Source: Rhizobium freirei PRF 81 (GTDB lineage Bacteria; Pseudomonadota; Alphaproteobacteria; Rhizobiales; Rhizobiaceae). Taken from it: 64,000 nucleotides of DNA. How positions within the stretch are numbered: the first letter of the stretch is position 1; every line of letters begins with the position of its first letter. The DNA lies in contig NZ_AQHN01000089.1 of assembly GCF_000359745.1 (NCBI RefSeq), positions 62,001 through 126,000 of the forward strand. The letters are read 5' to 3'. Below the pieces are notes generated by a model. The model did not search any database. It had not been told where the DNA came from and was given only the letters and a program-made list of their open reading frames with translations. The position numbers and the translations under genes are program-made. Of the stretch, positions 15,756 to 25,762 are shown one piece after another.

Positions 15756-17039
15756 ATGACGTTGACGATCGACCGCCGGCAGATGCTTGCCGGCATGGCA
15801 GCCACATTAGCTTTCAGCAGTATCGGACTTTCCCGCGCCAATGCGGCAACCGCGATGCGCCTTCTTTGGTGGGGATCGAAGGAGCGTGCCGACCGGACTT
15901 TTGCGGCGGTAAAGGCCTATCAGGCCAAGAATCCGGACATCGCCATCGCCGGCGAATCCTTCGGCTGGGACAGCTACTGGACACGCCTCGCCACGCAGAC
16001 CGGCGGCGGCAATGCCCCCGATCTCATCCAGATGGATTACCGCTACATCTTCGAGTATGCTCGCCGCGGCGCGCTGCTCGACATGACGCCTTATTTCGGC
16101 AAGAGCCTGGCAATCGCGGATTTCGGCGCCGCCAACATCGATTCCGGCAAGGTCGACGGCAAGATCTACGGCGTCAGCCTTGGCGTGAACTCCTCGATGG
16201 TGGTGGTCAATACCGCAGCCTGGAACGAAGCCGGCGTCGAACAGCCGCATGACGGCATGACCTGGGAACAGCTCGGCGATGCCTGCGCCAAGGTGACATC
16301 AGCCAAGAAGCGGCGCGGCTTCTATGGCACCGCCGACGCGAGCGGACTTGAGCCCGCCTTCGAATGCTGGCTGCGCCAGCGCGGCAAGGCGCTTTATACC
16401 GCCGACGGCAAGCTTGCCTTCGTGGCCAAGGATGCGGCCGACTGGTTCGATTTCTGGGGCCATATGCGCAAGATCGGCGCCTGCGTGCCGGCCGATGCGC
16501 AGGCACTCGATCAACAGACCCTCGAAACCGACATGCTCGTAACGAAGAAGGCAGCTGTGAGCTACGCCCATTCCAACCAGTTCGTCGCCATTCAGGGCCT
16601 GGTCAAGGAAAAGCTCGATATCGTCTCCTATCCGACCAATGCCGATAGCAAACCCGGCCAATATCTGAAGCCGTCGATGCTGATGTCGGTTTCGGCAACG
16701 TCCCCGAACAAGGACGCCGCCGTTGCCTTCGTCAACTACCTGGTGGAAGATCCGGAAGGTGCCAAGACGCTCGGCGTCGAGCGCGGCGTTCCCCCTTCGC
16801 CGAAGATCCGCGATCTTCTGACCCCGGATCTGGATGCCGTCAGCAAGCAGGTGGTCGATTATATCGGCCGGCTGACGTCGCATGTCGGGGCACTGCCGCC
16901 GTCTCCACCGAACGGCGCCGGCGAGAATGCATTCCTGCTGAAGAAGATCGCCGAAGAGGCGGCCTTCGGCAAATCCAGCGCGCAGGACGCTGGCGCGAAG
17001 TTCGCAGAACAGGCAGCAGCAAACATTACGCGAGGCTGA
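15756..17039 (+). CDS. Extracellular solute-binding protein with Tat-like signal
   Basis: A 427-residue family-1 sugar-binding protein, first gene of a complete importer operon. The leader D-R-R-Q-M-L-A-G-M-A-A-T (residues 6-17) has a twin-arginine motif and ends near A-N-A. The mature domain starts M-R-L-L-W-W-G-S-K-E-R-A-D-R-T. It is paralogous to the orphan protein at 5360, with shared N-P-D-I, G-E-S, W-L/M-R-Q-R-G-K and L-G-V-E-R-G-V-P motifs. GGGAGGAG precedes the ATG by about 8 bases. Permeases follow after 4 bases. The TetR site upstream implies substrate induction. Confidence 0.9.
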   Translation: MTLTIDRRQMLAGMAATLAFSSIGLSRANAATAMRLLWWGSKERADRTFAAVKAYQAKNPDIAIAGESFGWDSYWTRLATQTGGGNAPDLIQMDYRYIFEYARRGALLDMTPYFGKSLAIADFGAANIDSGKVDGKIYGVSLGVNSSMVVVNTAAWNEAGVEQPHDGMTWEQLGDACAKVTSAKKRRGFYGTADASGLEPAFECWLRQRGKALYTADGKLAFVAKDAADWFDFWGHMRKIGACVPADAQALDQQTLETDMLVTKKAAVSYAHSNQFVAIQGLVKEKLDIVSYPTNADSKPGQYLKPSMLMSVSATSPNKDAAVAFVNYLVEDPEGAKTLGVERGVPPSPKIRDLLTPDLDAVSKQVVDYIGRLTSHVGALPPSPPNGAGENAFLLKKIAEEAAFGKSSAQDAGAKFAEQAAANITRG

Positions 17040-17043
17040 TACC

Positions 17044-18012
17044 GTGGGTACAAACAGCAAGAGCGTTGCCGGCGGCTTGGCCGTCGGCGCGCGCGCGCCG
17101 CTGCGCGTGGAAACCACCTATAAGGCGCCGAGCGCGTTCGCGCGCAACGCGCCCGGCTATCTCTTTCTTCTGCCGTGGTTCATCGGCTTCTTCGGGCTGA
17201 CCCTCGGGCCGGCGATCGCCTCGCTCTATCTGTCCTTCACCGACTACAATCTGCTCCAGTCGCCGAACCTCGTCGGCATCGACAATTACGTACGGATCGC
17301 GACGGCGGACGACAAATTCCTGTCGTCGATGAAGGTGACGCTGTTCTACGTCGTCTGTTCCGTGCCGCTGAAGCTCACATTCGCGCTGCTGGTGGCGCTG
17401 CTGCTCAATCGCGGCATCAAGGGCCTGCCGGTCTATCGCGCCATCTTCTACCTGCCGTCGCTGCTCGGCTCCAGCGTTGCGATCGCCGTGCTCTGGCGGC
17501 AGATATTCGATGCCGACGGCATCGTCAACACGCTGCTCTGGTATGTCTTCGGCATTAACGGCCCGAGCTGGATCTCCAATCCGGACTATTCGCTCTATAC
17601 GCTCGTGATCCTCGCCATCTGGCAGTTCGGCTCGCCGATGATCATCTTCCTCGCCGGCCTGCGCCAGATCCCGACCGATCTCTACGAGGCGGCCAGCCTC
17701 GACGGAGCCTCGAAAGTGCGGATCTTCTTCAAGATCACCCTGCCGCTTTTGACGCCGGTGATCTTCTTCAACGCCGTGGTCCAGACGATCGATGCCTTCA
17801 AGGCCTTCACGCCGGCCTATGTGATTTCTTCCGGCACCGGCGGGCCGATCGACTCGACGCTATTCTACACGCTCTACCTCTACCAGGAAGCCTTCGGCTA
17901 TTTCCGCATGGGCTACGCCGCGGCACTCGCCTGGGTCTTGGTGATCATCATCGCAATCTTCACCACCTTCTCCTTCCTCTCCGCTCGTTATTGGGTCCAC
18001 TACGATGACTGA
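17044..18012 (+). CDS. Sugar ABC transporter permease, MalF/UgpA type
   Basis: A 322-residue inner-membrane protein with six predicted helices, the first at about residues 38-60. The binding-protein-dependent permease loop E-A-A-S-L-D-G-A-S-K-V-R-I-F-F-K-I-T-L-P lies at about 218-237; it matches the E-A-A-x3-G consensus that docks on the ATPase. The start is GTG at 17044, 4 bases after the binding-protein stop, with GAGG about 8 bases upstream. It overlaps the next permease by 8 bases. It should form a heterodimer with the product of 18005. Confidence 0.92.
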   Translation: MGTNSKSVAGGLAVGARAPLRVETTYKAPSAFARNAPGYLFLLPWFIGFFGLTLGPAIASLYLSFTDYNLLQSPNLVGIDNYVRIATADDKFLSSMKVTLFYVVCSVPLKLTFALLVALLLNRGIKGLPVYRAIFYLPSLLGSSVAIAVLWRQIFDADGIVNTLLWYVFGINGPSWISNPDYSLYTLVILAIWQFGSPMIIFLAGLRQIPTDLYEAASLDGASKVRIFFKITLPLLTPVIFFNAVVQTIDAFKAFTPAYVISSGTGGPIDSTLFYTLYLYQEAFGYFRMGYAAALAWVLVIIIAIFTTFSFLSARYWVHYDD

Positions 18013-18889
18013 CGCGAAGCTCACCCATTTTGCCGAGGATATGAAGCCGCCGCGCGAGCGCCCGTGGTTCCTGTCCGTCCTCATCCATATCGCCCTCATC
18101 GCCGCATCGATCATAATGCTCTATCCGCTGCTGTGGATGCTTTCCGGTTCGATCAAGGACCAGAACGAGATCTTCGGCACGGCATCGCTGATCCCGTCGA
18201 AATTCGATTTCAGCGCCTATGCCCGCGGCTGGTTCGGCGGGCAGGTCACCTTCGGCAAATTCGTCTGGAATTCGGCCGTCATCGCCGTGCTTTCGGTCAT
18301 CGGCAACGTGATTTCCTGCTCGCTGGCGGCCTATGCCTTCGCCCGGCTGAATTTCTGGGGCAAGAATTTCTGGTTTGCGCTGATGCTCGGCACGCTGATG
18401 CTGCCCTACCACGTCACGCTGATCCCGCAATATATCCTCTTCCTCAAGCTCGGCTGGGTGAAGACGATGCTGCCGCTCGTCGTGCCGAAATTCCTCGCGG
18501 TCGATGCCTTCTTCATCTTCCTGATGGTGCAGTTTTTCCGCGGCATCCCGCGCGAGCTGGACGAGGCCGCCATGATGGACGGCTGCAGCGCCTGGCGCAT
18601 CTACTGGCGCATCATGCTGCCCCTGTCGCTGCCGGTGCTGGCAACGGCCGCCATCTTCTCCTTCATCTGGACCTGGGACGATTTCTTCGGGCCGCTGATC
18701 TACCTCTCGGATATCAACACCTACACGGTGCAGCTCGGACTGCGCTCCTTCGTGGACTCCACCGGAAGTTCCGACTGGAGCAGCCTGTTCGCCATGTCGA
18801 GCCTGTCGCTGATCCCGGTCTTCCTGATCTTCCTCTTCTTCCAGAGGCTGCTGATCGACGGCATCGCGACCGCCGGCCTCAAACGCTGA
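18005..18889 (+). CDS. Sugar ABC transporter permease, MalG/UgpE type
   Basis: A 294-residue inner-membrane protein with six predicted helices, beginning after a short N-terminal cytoplasmic tail (A-L-I-A-A-S-I-I-M-L-Y-P-L-L-W-M). The ATPase-docking loop E-L-D-E-A-A-M-M-D-G-C-S-A-W-R-I is present around residues 182-197. It pairs with the MalF-type permease encoded immediately upstream (8-base overlap). The next gene starts 73 bases later with its own Shine-Dalgarno sequence. Confidence 0.92.
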   Translation: MTDAKLTHFAEDMKPPRERPWFLSVLIHIALIAASIIMLYPLLWMLSGSIKDQNEIFGTASLIPSKFDFSAYARGWFGGQVTFGKFVWNSAVIAVLSVIGNVISCSLAAYAFARLNFWGKNFWFALMLGTLMLPYHVTLIPQYILFLKLGWVKTMLPLVVPKFLAVDAFFIFLMVQFFRGIPRELDEAAMMDGCSAWRIYWRIMLPLSLPVLATAAIFSFIWTWDDFFGPLIYLSDINTYTVQLGLRSFVDSTGSSDWSSLFAMSSLSLIPVFLIFLFFQRLLIDGIATAGLKR

Positions 18890-18961
18890 TTACGAACCCG
18901 CAGTCCCGAATACCCAAGATTTGGGGCTGCGAACCAACAAACCCATCGAAAGGAATGTCGC

Positions 18962-19987
18962 ATGAGCGCGCTGCGCTTTGCCGCCATCGGCCTCAATCAC
19001 GATCATATCTACGGCCAGGTCAACGTCATGCTGCGGGCCGGCGCCGAACTCGTCGCCTTCCATGCGGCGGAGGACGATCTCGCCGCTATCTTCGCCGGGC
19101 GCTTTCCGCAGGCGAAACGCGTCGCCGACAAACGCGAAATCCTGGAGGACAACTCCATTGCGCTGATCGTCAGCGCCGCCATTTCCAGCGAGCGCGCCGG
19201 CCTTGCCATCGAGGCCATGCGCCACGGCAAGGACGTGATGCTCGACAAACCCGGGATGGTGACGCTGGATCAGCTGGCGGACGTGCGAAAGGTACAGGCC
19301 GAAACCAAGCGCATCGTCTCCATTCTCTATTCCGAACATTTCGAGACGGCATCGACCGTCAAGGCCGGCGAGCTGGTGAAGGCCGGCGCCATCGGCAAGG
19401 TCATCCACACGACCGGCCTTGGCCCGCACCGGCTGCGCAAGCCGACCCGGCCGGACTGGTTCTTCGATCGCAAGCGCTATGGCGGCATCATCACCGACAT
19501 CGCCTCGCATCAATGCGAACAGTTCCTGTTTTTCGCAGGCTCGCTGGAAGCCGAGGTGCTGTCGGCGACGGCGTCCAACCGCGCCAATCCCGATACACCT
19601 GGCCTGCAGGACTATGGCGATTTTCATCTGCGCACGCCTGATGTCACCGGCTATGTCCGCGTCGACTGGTTCACACCGGACGGTCTTTCCACCTGGGGCG
19701 ACGGCCGCCTCTTCATTCTGGGCACCGAAGGCACGATCGAGCTGCGCAAATATATCGACGTCGCCGGCCGGCCCGGCACCGATCATCTCTTTCTCACCGA
19801 CCGCAAGGGCATGCAGCATATCGACTGCACCGGCTTCGACCTGCCCTACGGCCGCCAGCTTGCCGCCGATATAAGAGACCGCACCGAAACGGCGATGGGC
19901 CAGGAACATTGCTTCAAGGCGATGGAGCTGGCGCTGAAGGCGCAGGCACTCGCCGAAGCAACATCGCTCAAGAACATTCAGAGGTAA
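18962..19987 (+). CDS. Gfo/Idh/MocA-family oxidoreductase (atypical Rossmann loop)
   Basis: A 341-residue member of the family. The catalytic-lysine motif is D-K-P (95-97) instead of E-K-P, and the active-site helix reads I-I-T-D-I-A-S-H-Q-C-E-Q. The N-terminal nucleotide loop is A-I-G-L-N-H-D-H-I-Y-G (residues 8-18) and lacks the second and third glycines of G-x-G-x2-G, so cofactor binding may differ from the classic mode. GAAAGGA lies 7 bases before the ATG. It is fourth in the importer operon and 8 bases before a second oxidoreductase. Oxidation or reduction of the imported glycoside is the likely job. Confidence 0.82.
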   Translation: MSALRFAAIGLNHDHIYGQVNVMLRAGAELVAFHAAEDDLAAIFAGRFPQAKRVADKREILEDNSIALIVSAAISSERAGLAIEAMRHGKDVMLDKPGMVTLDQLADVRKVQAETKRIVSILYSEHFETASTVKAGELVKAGAIGKVIHTTGLGPHRLRKPTRPDWFFDRKRYGGIITDIASHQCEQFLFFAGSLEAEVLSATASNRANPDTPGLQDYGDFHLRTPDVTGYVRVDWFTPDGLSTWGDGRLFILGTEGTIELRKYIDVAGRPGTDHLFLTDRKGMQHIDCTGFDLPYGRQLAADIRDRTETAMGQEHCFKAMELALKAQALAEATSLKNIQR

Positions 19988-19994
19988 TTGCGTT

Positions 19995-21065
19995 ATGTCC
20001 GACATCAAGAAAGTCGCGATTATCGGCCTCGGCATCGGCCGCTCGCACATTATCGAAGGCTATCTGCCTCACTCTGATCGTTTCGAAGTTGCCGCTCTCT
20101 GCGATCTCAACGAGGAACGCCTGAACTCGGTCGGCGATGAATTCGGCATCGGCAGGCGCCTCAAGGATTTCTCCGAAGTCCTGAACATGCCCGATATCGA
20201 CATCATCGACATCTGCACGCCGCCGGGCTCGCATTTCCAGCTCATCATGCAGGCGCTTGCGGCCGGCAAGCATGTAGTCTGCGAAAAGCCGCTCGTCGGC
20301 TCTCTCGCCGATATCGACGCCGTCATTGCAGCCGAGAAGACGGCCAAAGGCCGGCTGATGCCGATCTTCCAGTATCGCTATGGCGACGGTATCCAGAAGG
20401 CCAAGCGCATCATCGACGCCGGTATCGCCGGCAAGCCCTATATTGCGACTTCGGAAACGCACTGGGTCCGCGGCGCCGACTATTATGCGGTCCCCTGGCG
20501 CGGCAAGTGGGAGACCGAGCTCGGCGGCGTGCTGATGACGCACTCCATTCACCTGCATGACATGCTGACCTATCTGATGGGGCCGATCGCAGGGCTCTTC
20601 GGCCGCGTCGCAACCCGTGTCAACGACATCGAGGTGGAGGACTGCGCCAGCGCCAGCCTGCTGATGGAAAACGGCGCGCTCGCCACCATCAGCGCCACGC
20701 TCGGCTCGCAGGAGCAGATCAGCCGCCTGCGCCTCTGCTTCGAAAACGTCCTGATCGAGAGCAATCACGAGCCCTACAGCCCCGGCCAGGATCCCTGGAA
20801 GATTATTCCGGCCAATGACGAAATTGCCGCGAAGATCGATGCGCTGCTGGCCGGCTGGACACCGATCCCGATCCGCTTCAACACGCAGATGAGGCTGTTC
20901 CACGATGCGCTGGTATCAGGCGGTCCGCTGCCGGTGACCACGACCGATGCTCGCCAGGCCTTGGAACTGGTCACCGCATTCTATGAATCGTCGGAAACGC
21001 GCACCGAAGTCCGCTTCCCTGTCGGGCCGGAAAGCGCAAAATACAAGAGCTGGAGGCCGGCATGA
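19995..21065 (+). CDS. Gfo/Idh/MocA-family oxidoreductase
   Basis: A 356-residue NAD(P)-dependent oxidoreductase with a canonical nucleotide loop (A-I-I-G-L-G-I-G-R-S, residues 8-17), E-K-P at 97-99 and H-S-I-H-L-H-D as the active-site segment. It follows the atypical oxidoreductase by 7 bases and precedes the transporter ATPase. Two different family members in one operon suggest a two-step oxidation/reduction, as in known routes where a keto-sugar is made and later reduced; the specific reaction is not readable. Confidence 0.9.
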   Translation: MSDIKKVAIIGLGIGRSHIIEGYLPHSDRFEVAALCDLNEERLNSVGDEFGIGRRLKDFSEVLNMPDIDIIDICTPPGSHFQLIMQALAAGKHVVCEKPLVGSLADIDAVIAAEKTAKGRLMPIFQYRYGDGIQKAKRIIDAGIAGKPYIATSETHWVRGADYYAVPWRGKWETELGGVLMTHSIHLHDMLTYLMGPIAGLFGRVATRVNDIEVEDCASASLLMENGALATISATLGSQEQISRLRLCFENVLIESNHEPYSPGQDPWKIIPANDEIAAKIDALLAGWTPIPIRFNTQMRLFHDALVSGGPLPVTTTDARQALELVTAFYESSETRTEVRFPVGPESAKYKSWRPA

Positions 21066-21109
21066 GTGTTGCCCCGCGAGCCATCAGAACCAACAAGGAG
21101 GAAGCGCCC

Positions 21110-22189
<1,080 letters not shown>

Positions 22190-22207
22190 TTAGGGCTGGC
22201 GCAAAAC

Positions 22208-22234
22208 CTATCTCGCCCGCCAGGGGCGAGATAG
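22208..22234. terminator. Hairpin ending the ABC operon
   Basis: A perfect 11-base stem (CTATCTCGCCC / GGGCGAGATAG) with a 5-base loop sits between the rightward ATPase gene and the leftward GH2 gene. There is no T tract, so it may mainly stabilise 3' ends. Confidence 0.55.
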
Positions 22235-22248
22235 ATCTCCGCACCTTT

Positions 22249-24717
22249 TCACACCTCAACGATCCGCCGGCTGCCGATGGTGCGGATCTGGCCCATCGGA
22301 ATAGCATCGGCCGGAACGCCTTCCCGCCGATACAGCCGAAGCCGTCTGCTGCCCGGCGCAAGATGGAACCAGTCATCCGCCGCCCGATAGGCTTCCAGAT
22401 CGATCTGTACCGATTGCGCCAGCCGGTCGGTGCTCAGATCAAGAAACCAATCCTCGCCATCCTGCGCCGCCGACGCCTTAATCTCGGCATCGCGGAACGC
22501 CTTGGTTCGCCCAAGCGGGAAGTAAAAGGCCTGGGCGATCAGCGCCCCCGTTGCTGGCGCCGTCAGCCGCGCGACCGTGACATCGTGCGACGGCGGACCG
22601 AAACGGAAGGCGTAGGTCGTGTCGAAAAAGGCGCCGAAAAGATCAGTGCAGGCTATCTTTTGTTTGCCACGCGCTTCGAGCACCAGATCGCGGCCACCGC
22701 CGACCACGACCTGACGGCCGTCGCGCAGGCAGGAAACCTCGAGTGTCAGATCAAGCGCGGCATCGCTCTCGTTGATTATATGCACGTCGAGACCATTGGT
22801 GCCCTCGTCCGTCAGCAGCACCTGAACCGGCCGGAAAGCCCGGCGCAGCCCATACCAGACCGGCTTCGGCTCGCCGGTCGAGTCGATCACGCCCCAGCCG
22901 GCGCCGGGAAGCAGGTCCTGCAACGTCCAGACGAGCGCGCCGTTGCAGCCGGAACCATGGCGGCGCCACTCGGCGTAGGTCTCTTCGACGACTTCGCCGG
23001 TCACCGCCCGCGAGAGATTGAGGTAAAGATCCGGATCTTCCCGCCGCAACCGGTTGGGCTCGAAGCCGTAAAGCTCCTGAAGATAATGATCGCGCACATC
23101 CTCGAAATCCCAGGATGCGCCGCGATCACGCGGCACGCGCTCTTTCCATAGCGGGCTATGGACTGCGGGAACCGGCAGATGCTGGCCAAGCGTGCGGGCT
23201 TGCGGCACATGCGCAAAAGCCAGGCTCTCGGCGGCAAAGCGGATATCGGCGCGGCGCGCATCGGCGAGCGGCCGCATATAGGCGCCGACGCCGTAATAAT
23301 GCGTCACGCCGGCATTCGGCGAAAACGGCATAGGGCCACCCGACGGCGAATTGACCACATAGGGCACATCGGGCCGCAGCGATTGCGCCAGCGGCGGGAT
23401 GATCTCCTCGACAACAGGGCTTTTCCAGAACTGTTCGGGCAGGCCCATCATCGCCGCCTGCTGATGGATCTCGCTGCCACCGCAGAGGACCGCCAGCGAA
23501 GGCGACAGACGCGTGCGGCTCAAAAGCTGCGAAACCTCAGCTTCGACACGGGTGTTGAAGGCCTTGTCGTTCTTCGGATAGTCGAAATTGGCGAACATGA
23601 AGTCCTGCCAGACCATCAAGCCGAGTTCGTCGCAGAGACGGAAGAAGTCCGGCGTCTCATAGGCCATGGTGCCGCCGATGCGGATCATGTTCATGCCGGC
23701 CTCAGCAGCCAGCCGCAGCCAGCTTTCGTAGTCGTTGCGGCCACCTGGCAAACGCAAGATATCGGCCGTAGTCCACACAGCGCCTCGGCAGAAGATCCGC
23801 TCACCGTTGACGATCACAGCAAAATCCTGGCCATCGGCACCGCGATCGACCGACAGCCGGCGAAAGCCGGTCTGTCCAAGCGCATGCTCGACGCCATCGA
23901 CGACGAGCGTGACATCATGGAGCTGCGGCACGCCATGCGTATGCGGCCACCATGGCAGCACATCGGGAATTTTCAGGATTGCGGTATAGCGCCCGGCACC
24001 ATCCTTCTCGAACGCCTGCTCAGTCTCCCCGCATTTCAGCACCAGCTCGTTGATATCGCCCTCGGCCGCAAGCGAGGCGTAAAGCCTGCCTTCGCCATTC
24101 TCAAGCAGATCGGGCCGCAGCGAGAGATCGCGAATAATGGGCGCGCTCGGCCGCAGCAGCGAAATCGGCCGCCACGGGCCGACGGCCTGAACCTCCGGGC
24201 ACCAGCCTGGCATATGGCCGAGCAGCGTCGTGCGCACCATCCGCAAGCCTTGCGGCGTGATCATCTGCGGCCGCCAGCGGGCGCGCGGCCCAGGTTCCGA
24301 GAGCTTCGGCTCCAAGGCACGGAAGCAAAGCACCAGCTCGTCGCCGCCAAGCAGAGTGACGTCGACGTCATGGGCCTCGAACATGCTTTCGGAAACGAGG
24401 ATTTTCTGGCCATTGAGGAAGACTTCGCAAAGCGTCGCCAGCCCCTCGAGCCGCAAGACCGCCTCGCCCGCCTCGGCATCCACCAGACGGCAGATATACC
24501 AGGCATCTCGGTCATTCAGAGGTTGAGGCTTTGCCCGGTCGAAGCGCCCGGCCTTTTCCAGCGCTTCCGCGACCGTGCCCGGCACGGGTGCCGGGATGAA
24601 GCCAGCAGTCAGCGGCACATCGGAGGGCGAGATGCAGGTGCCTGCATCCGTCAACACCAGATTCCAACCTTCGCTCAGCCGCATTCCACCGCCGAGATCC
24701 GCCAAGCGCCCGCCCAT
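22249..24717 (-). CDS. Glycoside hydrolase family 2, beta-mannosidase-like
   Basis: An 822-residue protein with the GH2 order: N-terminal sugar-binding beta domain (residues about 10-180, with W-Y-I-C-R and F-L-N-G-Q), immunoglobulin-like domain, then a TIM barrel. The barrel contains M-N-M-I-R-I-G-G-T and L-G-L-M-V-W-Q-D-F-M-F-A-N, the classic beta-mannosidase signature. The acid/base glutamate is E416 in C-G-G-S-E-I, where most family members have an asparagine before the glutamate. E497 in A-A-E-S-L-A-F is the likely nucleophile. No signal peptide is seen, so it probably cleaves imported manno-oligosaccharides in the cytoplasm. It converges on the ABC operon. Confidence 0.82.
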   Translation of the reverse strand: MGGRLADLGGGMRLSEGWNLVLTDAGTCISPSDVPLTAGFIPAPVPGTVAEALEKAGRFDRAKPQPLNDRDAWYICRLVDAEAGEAVLRLEGLATLCEVFLNGQKILVSESMFEAHDVDVTLLGGDELVLCFRALEPKLSEPGPRARWRPQMITPQGLRMVRTTLLGHMPGWCPEVQAVGPWRPISLLRPSAPIIRDLSLRPDLLENGEGRLYASLAAEGDINELVLKCGETEQAFEKDGAGRYTAILKIPDVLPWWPHTHGVPQLHDVTLVVDGVEHALGQTGFRRLSVDRGADGQDFAVIVNGERIFCRGAVWTTADILRLPGGRNDYESWLRLAAEAGMNMIRIGGTMAYETPDFFRLCDELGLMVWQDFMFANFDYPKNDKAFNTRVEAEVSQLLSRTRLSPSLAVLCGGSEIHQQAAMMGLPEQFWKSPVVEEIIPPLAQSLRPDVPYVVNSPSGGPMPFSPNAGVTHYYGVGAYMRPLADARRADIRFAAESLAFAHVPQARTLGQHLPVPAVHSPLWKERVPRDRGASWDFEDVRDHYLQELYGFEPNRLRREDPDLYLNLSRAVTGEVVEETYAEWRRHGSGCNGALVWTLQDLLPGAGWGVIDSTGEPKPVWYGLRRAFRPVQVLLTDEGTNGLDVHIINESDAALDLTLEVSCLRDGRQVVVGGGRDLVLEARGKQKIACTDLFGAFFDTTYAFRFGPPSHDVTVARLTAPATGALIAQAFYFPLGRTKAFRDAEIKASAAQDGEDWFLDLSTDRLAQSVQIDLEAYRAADDWFHLAPGSRRLRLYRREGVPADAIPMGQIRTIGSRRIVEV

Positions 24718-24794
24718 GATATCTTCCGGGGGATTACCCCCGCCCCAATATGTTCAGAAATAACCCAGCCGTATGACGATCGAACACAAGCCGA

Positions 24795-25754
24795 TTAGAG
24801 CTTCCGTTCGAGTTCGCTCATCATGGCATCCCATGCATCGGCGGCAGGATCAAGGGCCGTGCGCAACGGCTCGAATTTCTTGCGCGTGACGGCGCGGGCG
24901 AGCTGGAACTGCACCGACTTTGCCGTCTCGGAAATTTTCCGCGCTTCACCCGCCGCGTCGGACAAATCGGCCGAAAGCCAATCGAAATGGCTGCCGGCCA
25001 GTTCGAAATTGGCGCCGAGCTGGCGCAGCGTGTTGAAAGCATATTTATGGAAGAAGCCGAAAGGCCGTTCGGCGACCGCTTCCACCTGCGCAGGGAAGAC
25101 CTCCGCAAAGGCACGGATCGGATTGGCCTGCGGCCGACGACGGAAATGGAAGGACAGGAGCTGCTGTGAGGTCTGACGGATTGCAGCCTCGCCCGGTGCC
25201 TTCTCGGGAAACTTGGCAAATTCCGTATAGGGCAGGAAGGGCAGATCCTCATCCGTCAGCTGCAGCTGGAACAACCGGTCGAAATCCTCACCCGACAGCT
25301 GAAAGAACCCGCCATTGTGGAAATAGTCGAGCGTGCGGCCTTCCATATCGAGCCGGTTGATCGCCACCGTCGTCTTGCCGTGTTCGCGGCGATAGCCGAC
25401 GCCCTGCGTATCCGGCATGAAGAAGGAATCCATCTCCACCAGGCAGAGCCGGCCGCGGCCGATCTGCTCGGCGACATGGTTCTCAACCTTGTCGTAGATC
25501 GCAAGCTCGGTGCAGCGCACGCCATAGAGCGCTTCCAGATCTTCGAGCGGCACCTTGAAGAAGGTGAACTGGTCACCCTCGAAATCCTGCGTTACCGTGA
25601 AGCCGAGCATGGCTTCCGGCGGCAGTTTCAGGCTCGAAAGCACCTCGATCCAGAGATCGATATAGCAGTTCGTCTCCGGCCACATGCGCTCGCTGTCGTG
25701 CAGCGCATGTGGCTTGTAGGCGGCAGGATCCAGTCCCTGAAACACGGAAGCCAT
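24795..25754 (-). CDS. DUF1839-family protein of the amino acid-carrier cluster
   Basis: A 319-residue soluble protein of unknown activity that I recognise as the DUF1839 partner often found beside amino acid:[carrier protein] ligases. It has no signal or membrane segment. Visible features are a W-P-E-T-N-C-Y-I-D-L-W segment near the N-terminus (C at about residue 30), L-V-E-M-D-S-F-F-M-P-D, and a G-F-F-Q-L-S motif. An enzymatic role such as acyl transfer from the charged carrier protein is only a guess. ATG 25754 lies 8 bases after the ligase stop codon; a longer frame to 25799 overlaps the ligase. It is the last gene of the four-gene operon. Confidence 0.72.
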   Translation of the reverse strand: MASVFQGLDPAAYKPHALHDSERMWPETNCYIDLWIEVLSSLKLPPEAMLGFTVTQDFEGDQFTFFKVPLEDLEALYGVRCTELAIYDKVENHVAEQIGRGRLCLVEMDSFFMPDTQGVGYRREHGKTTVAINRLDMEGRTLDYFHNGGFFQLSGEDFDRLFQLQLTDEDLPFLPYTEFAKFPEKAPGEAAIRQTSQQLLSFHFRRRPQANPIRAFAEVFPAQVEAVAERPFGFFHKYAFNTLRQLGANFELAGSHFDWLSADLSDAAGEARKISETAKSVQFQLARAVTRKKFEPLRTALDPAADAWDAMMSELERKL

Positions 25755-25762
25755 GGAAGCGA

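Noticed and set aside
18064..19641. A 525-codon open frame on the plus strand
   Set aside because: Overlaps the MalG-type permease and the oxidoreductase in another frame; it is Arg/His/Pro-rich with no family motif.
23158..24798. A 546-codon open frame on the plus strand
   Set aside because: Antisense to the GH2 gene, which carries both catalytic glutamates and domain signatures in order.
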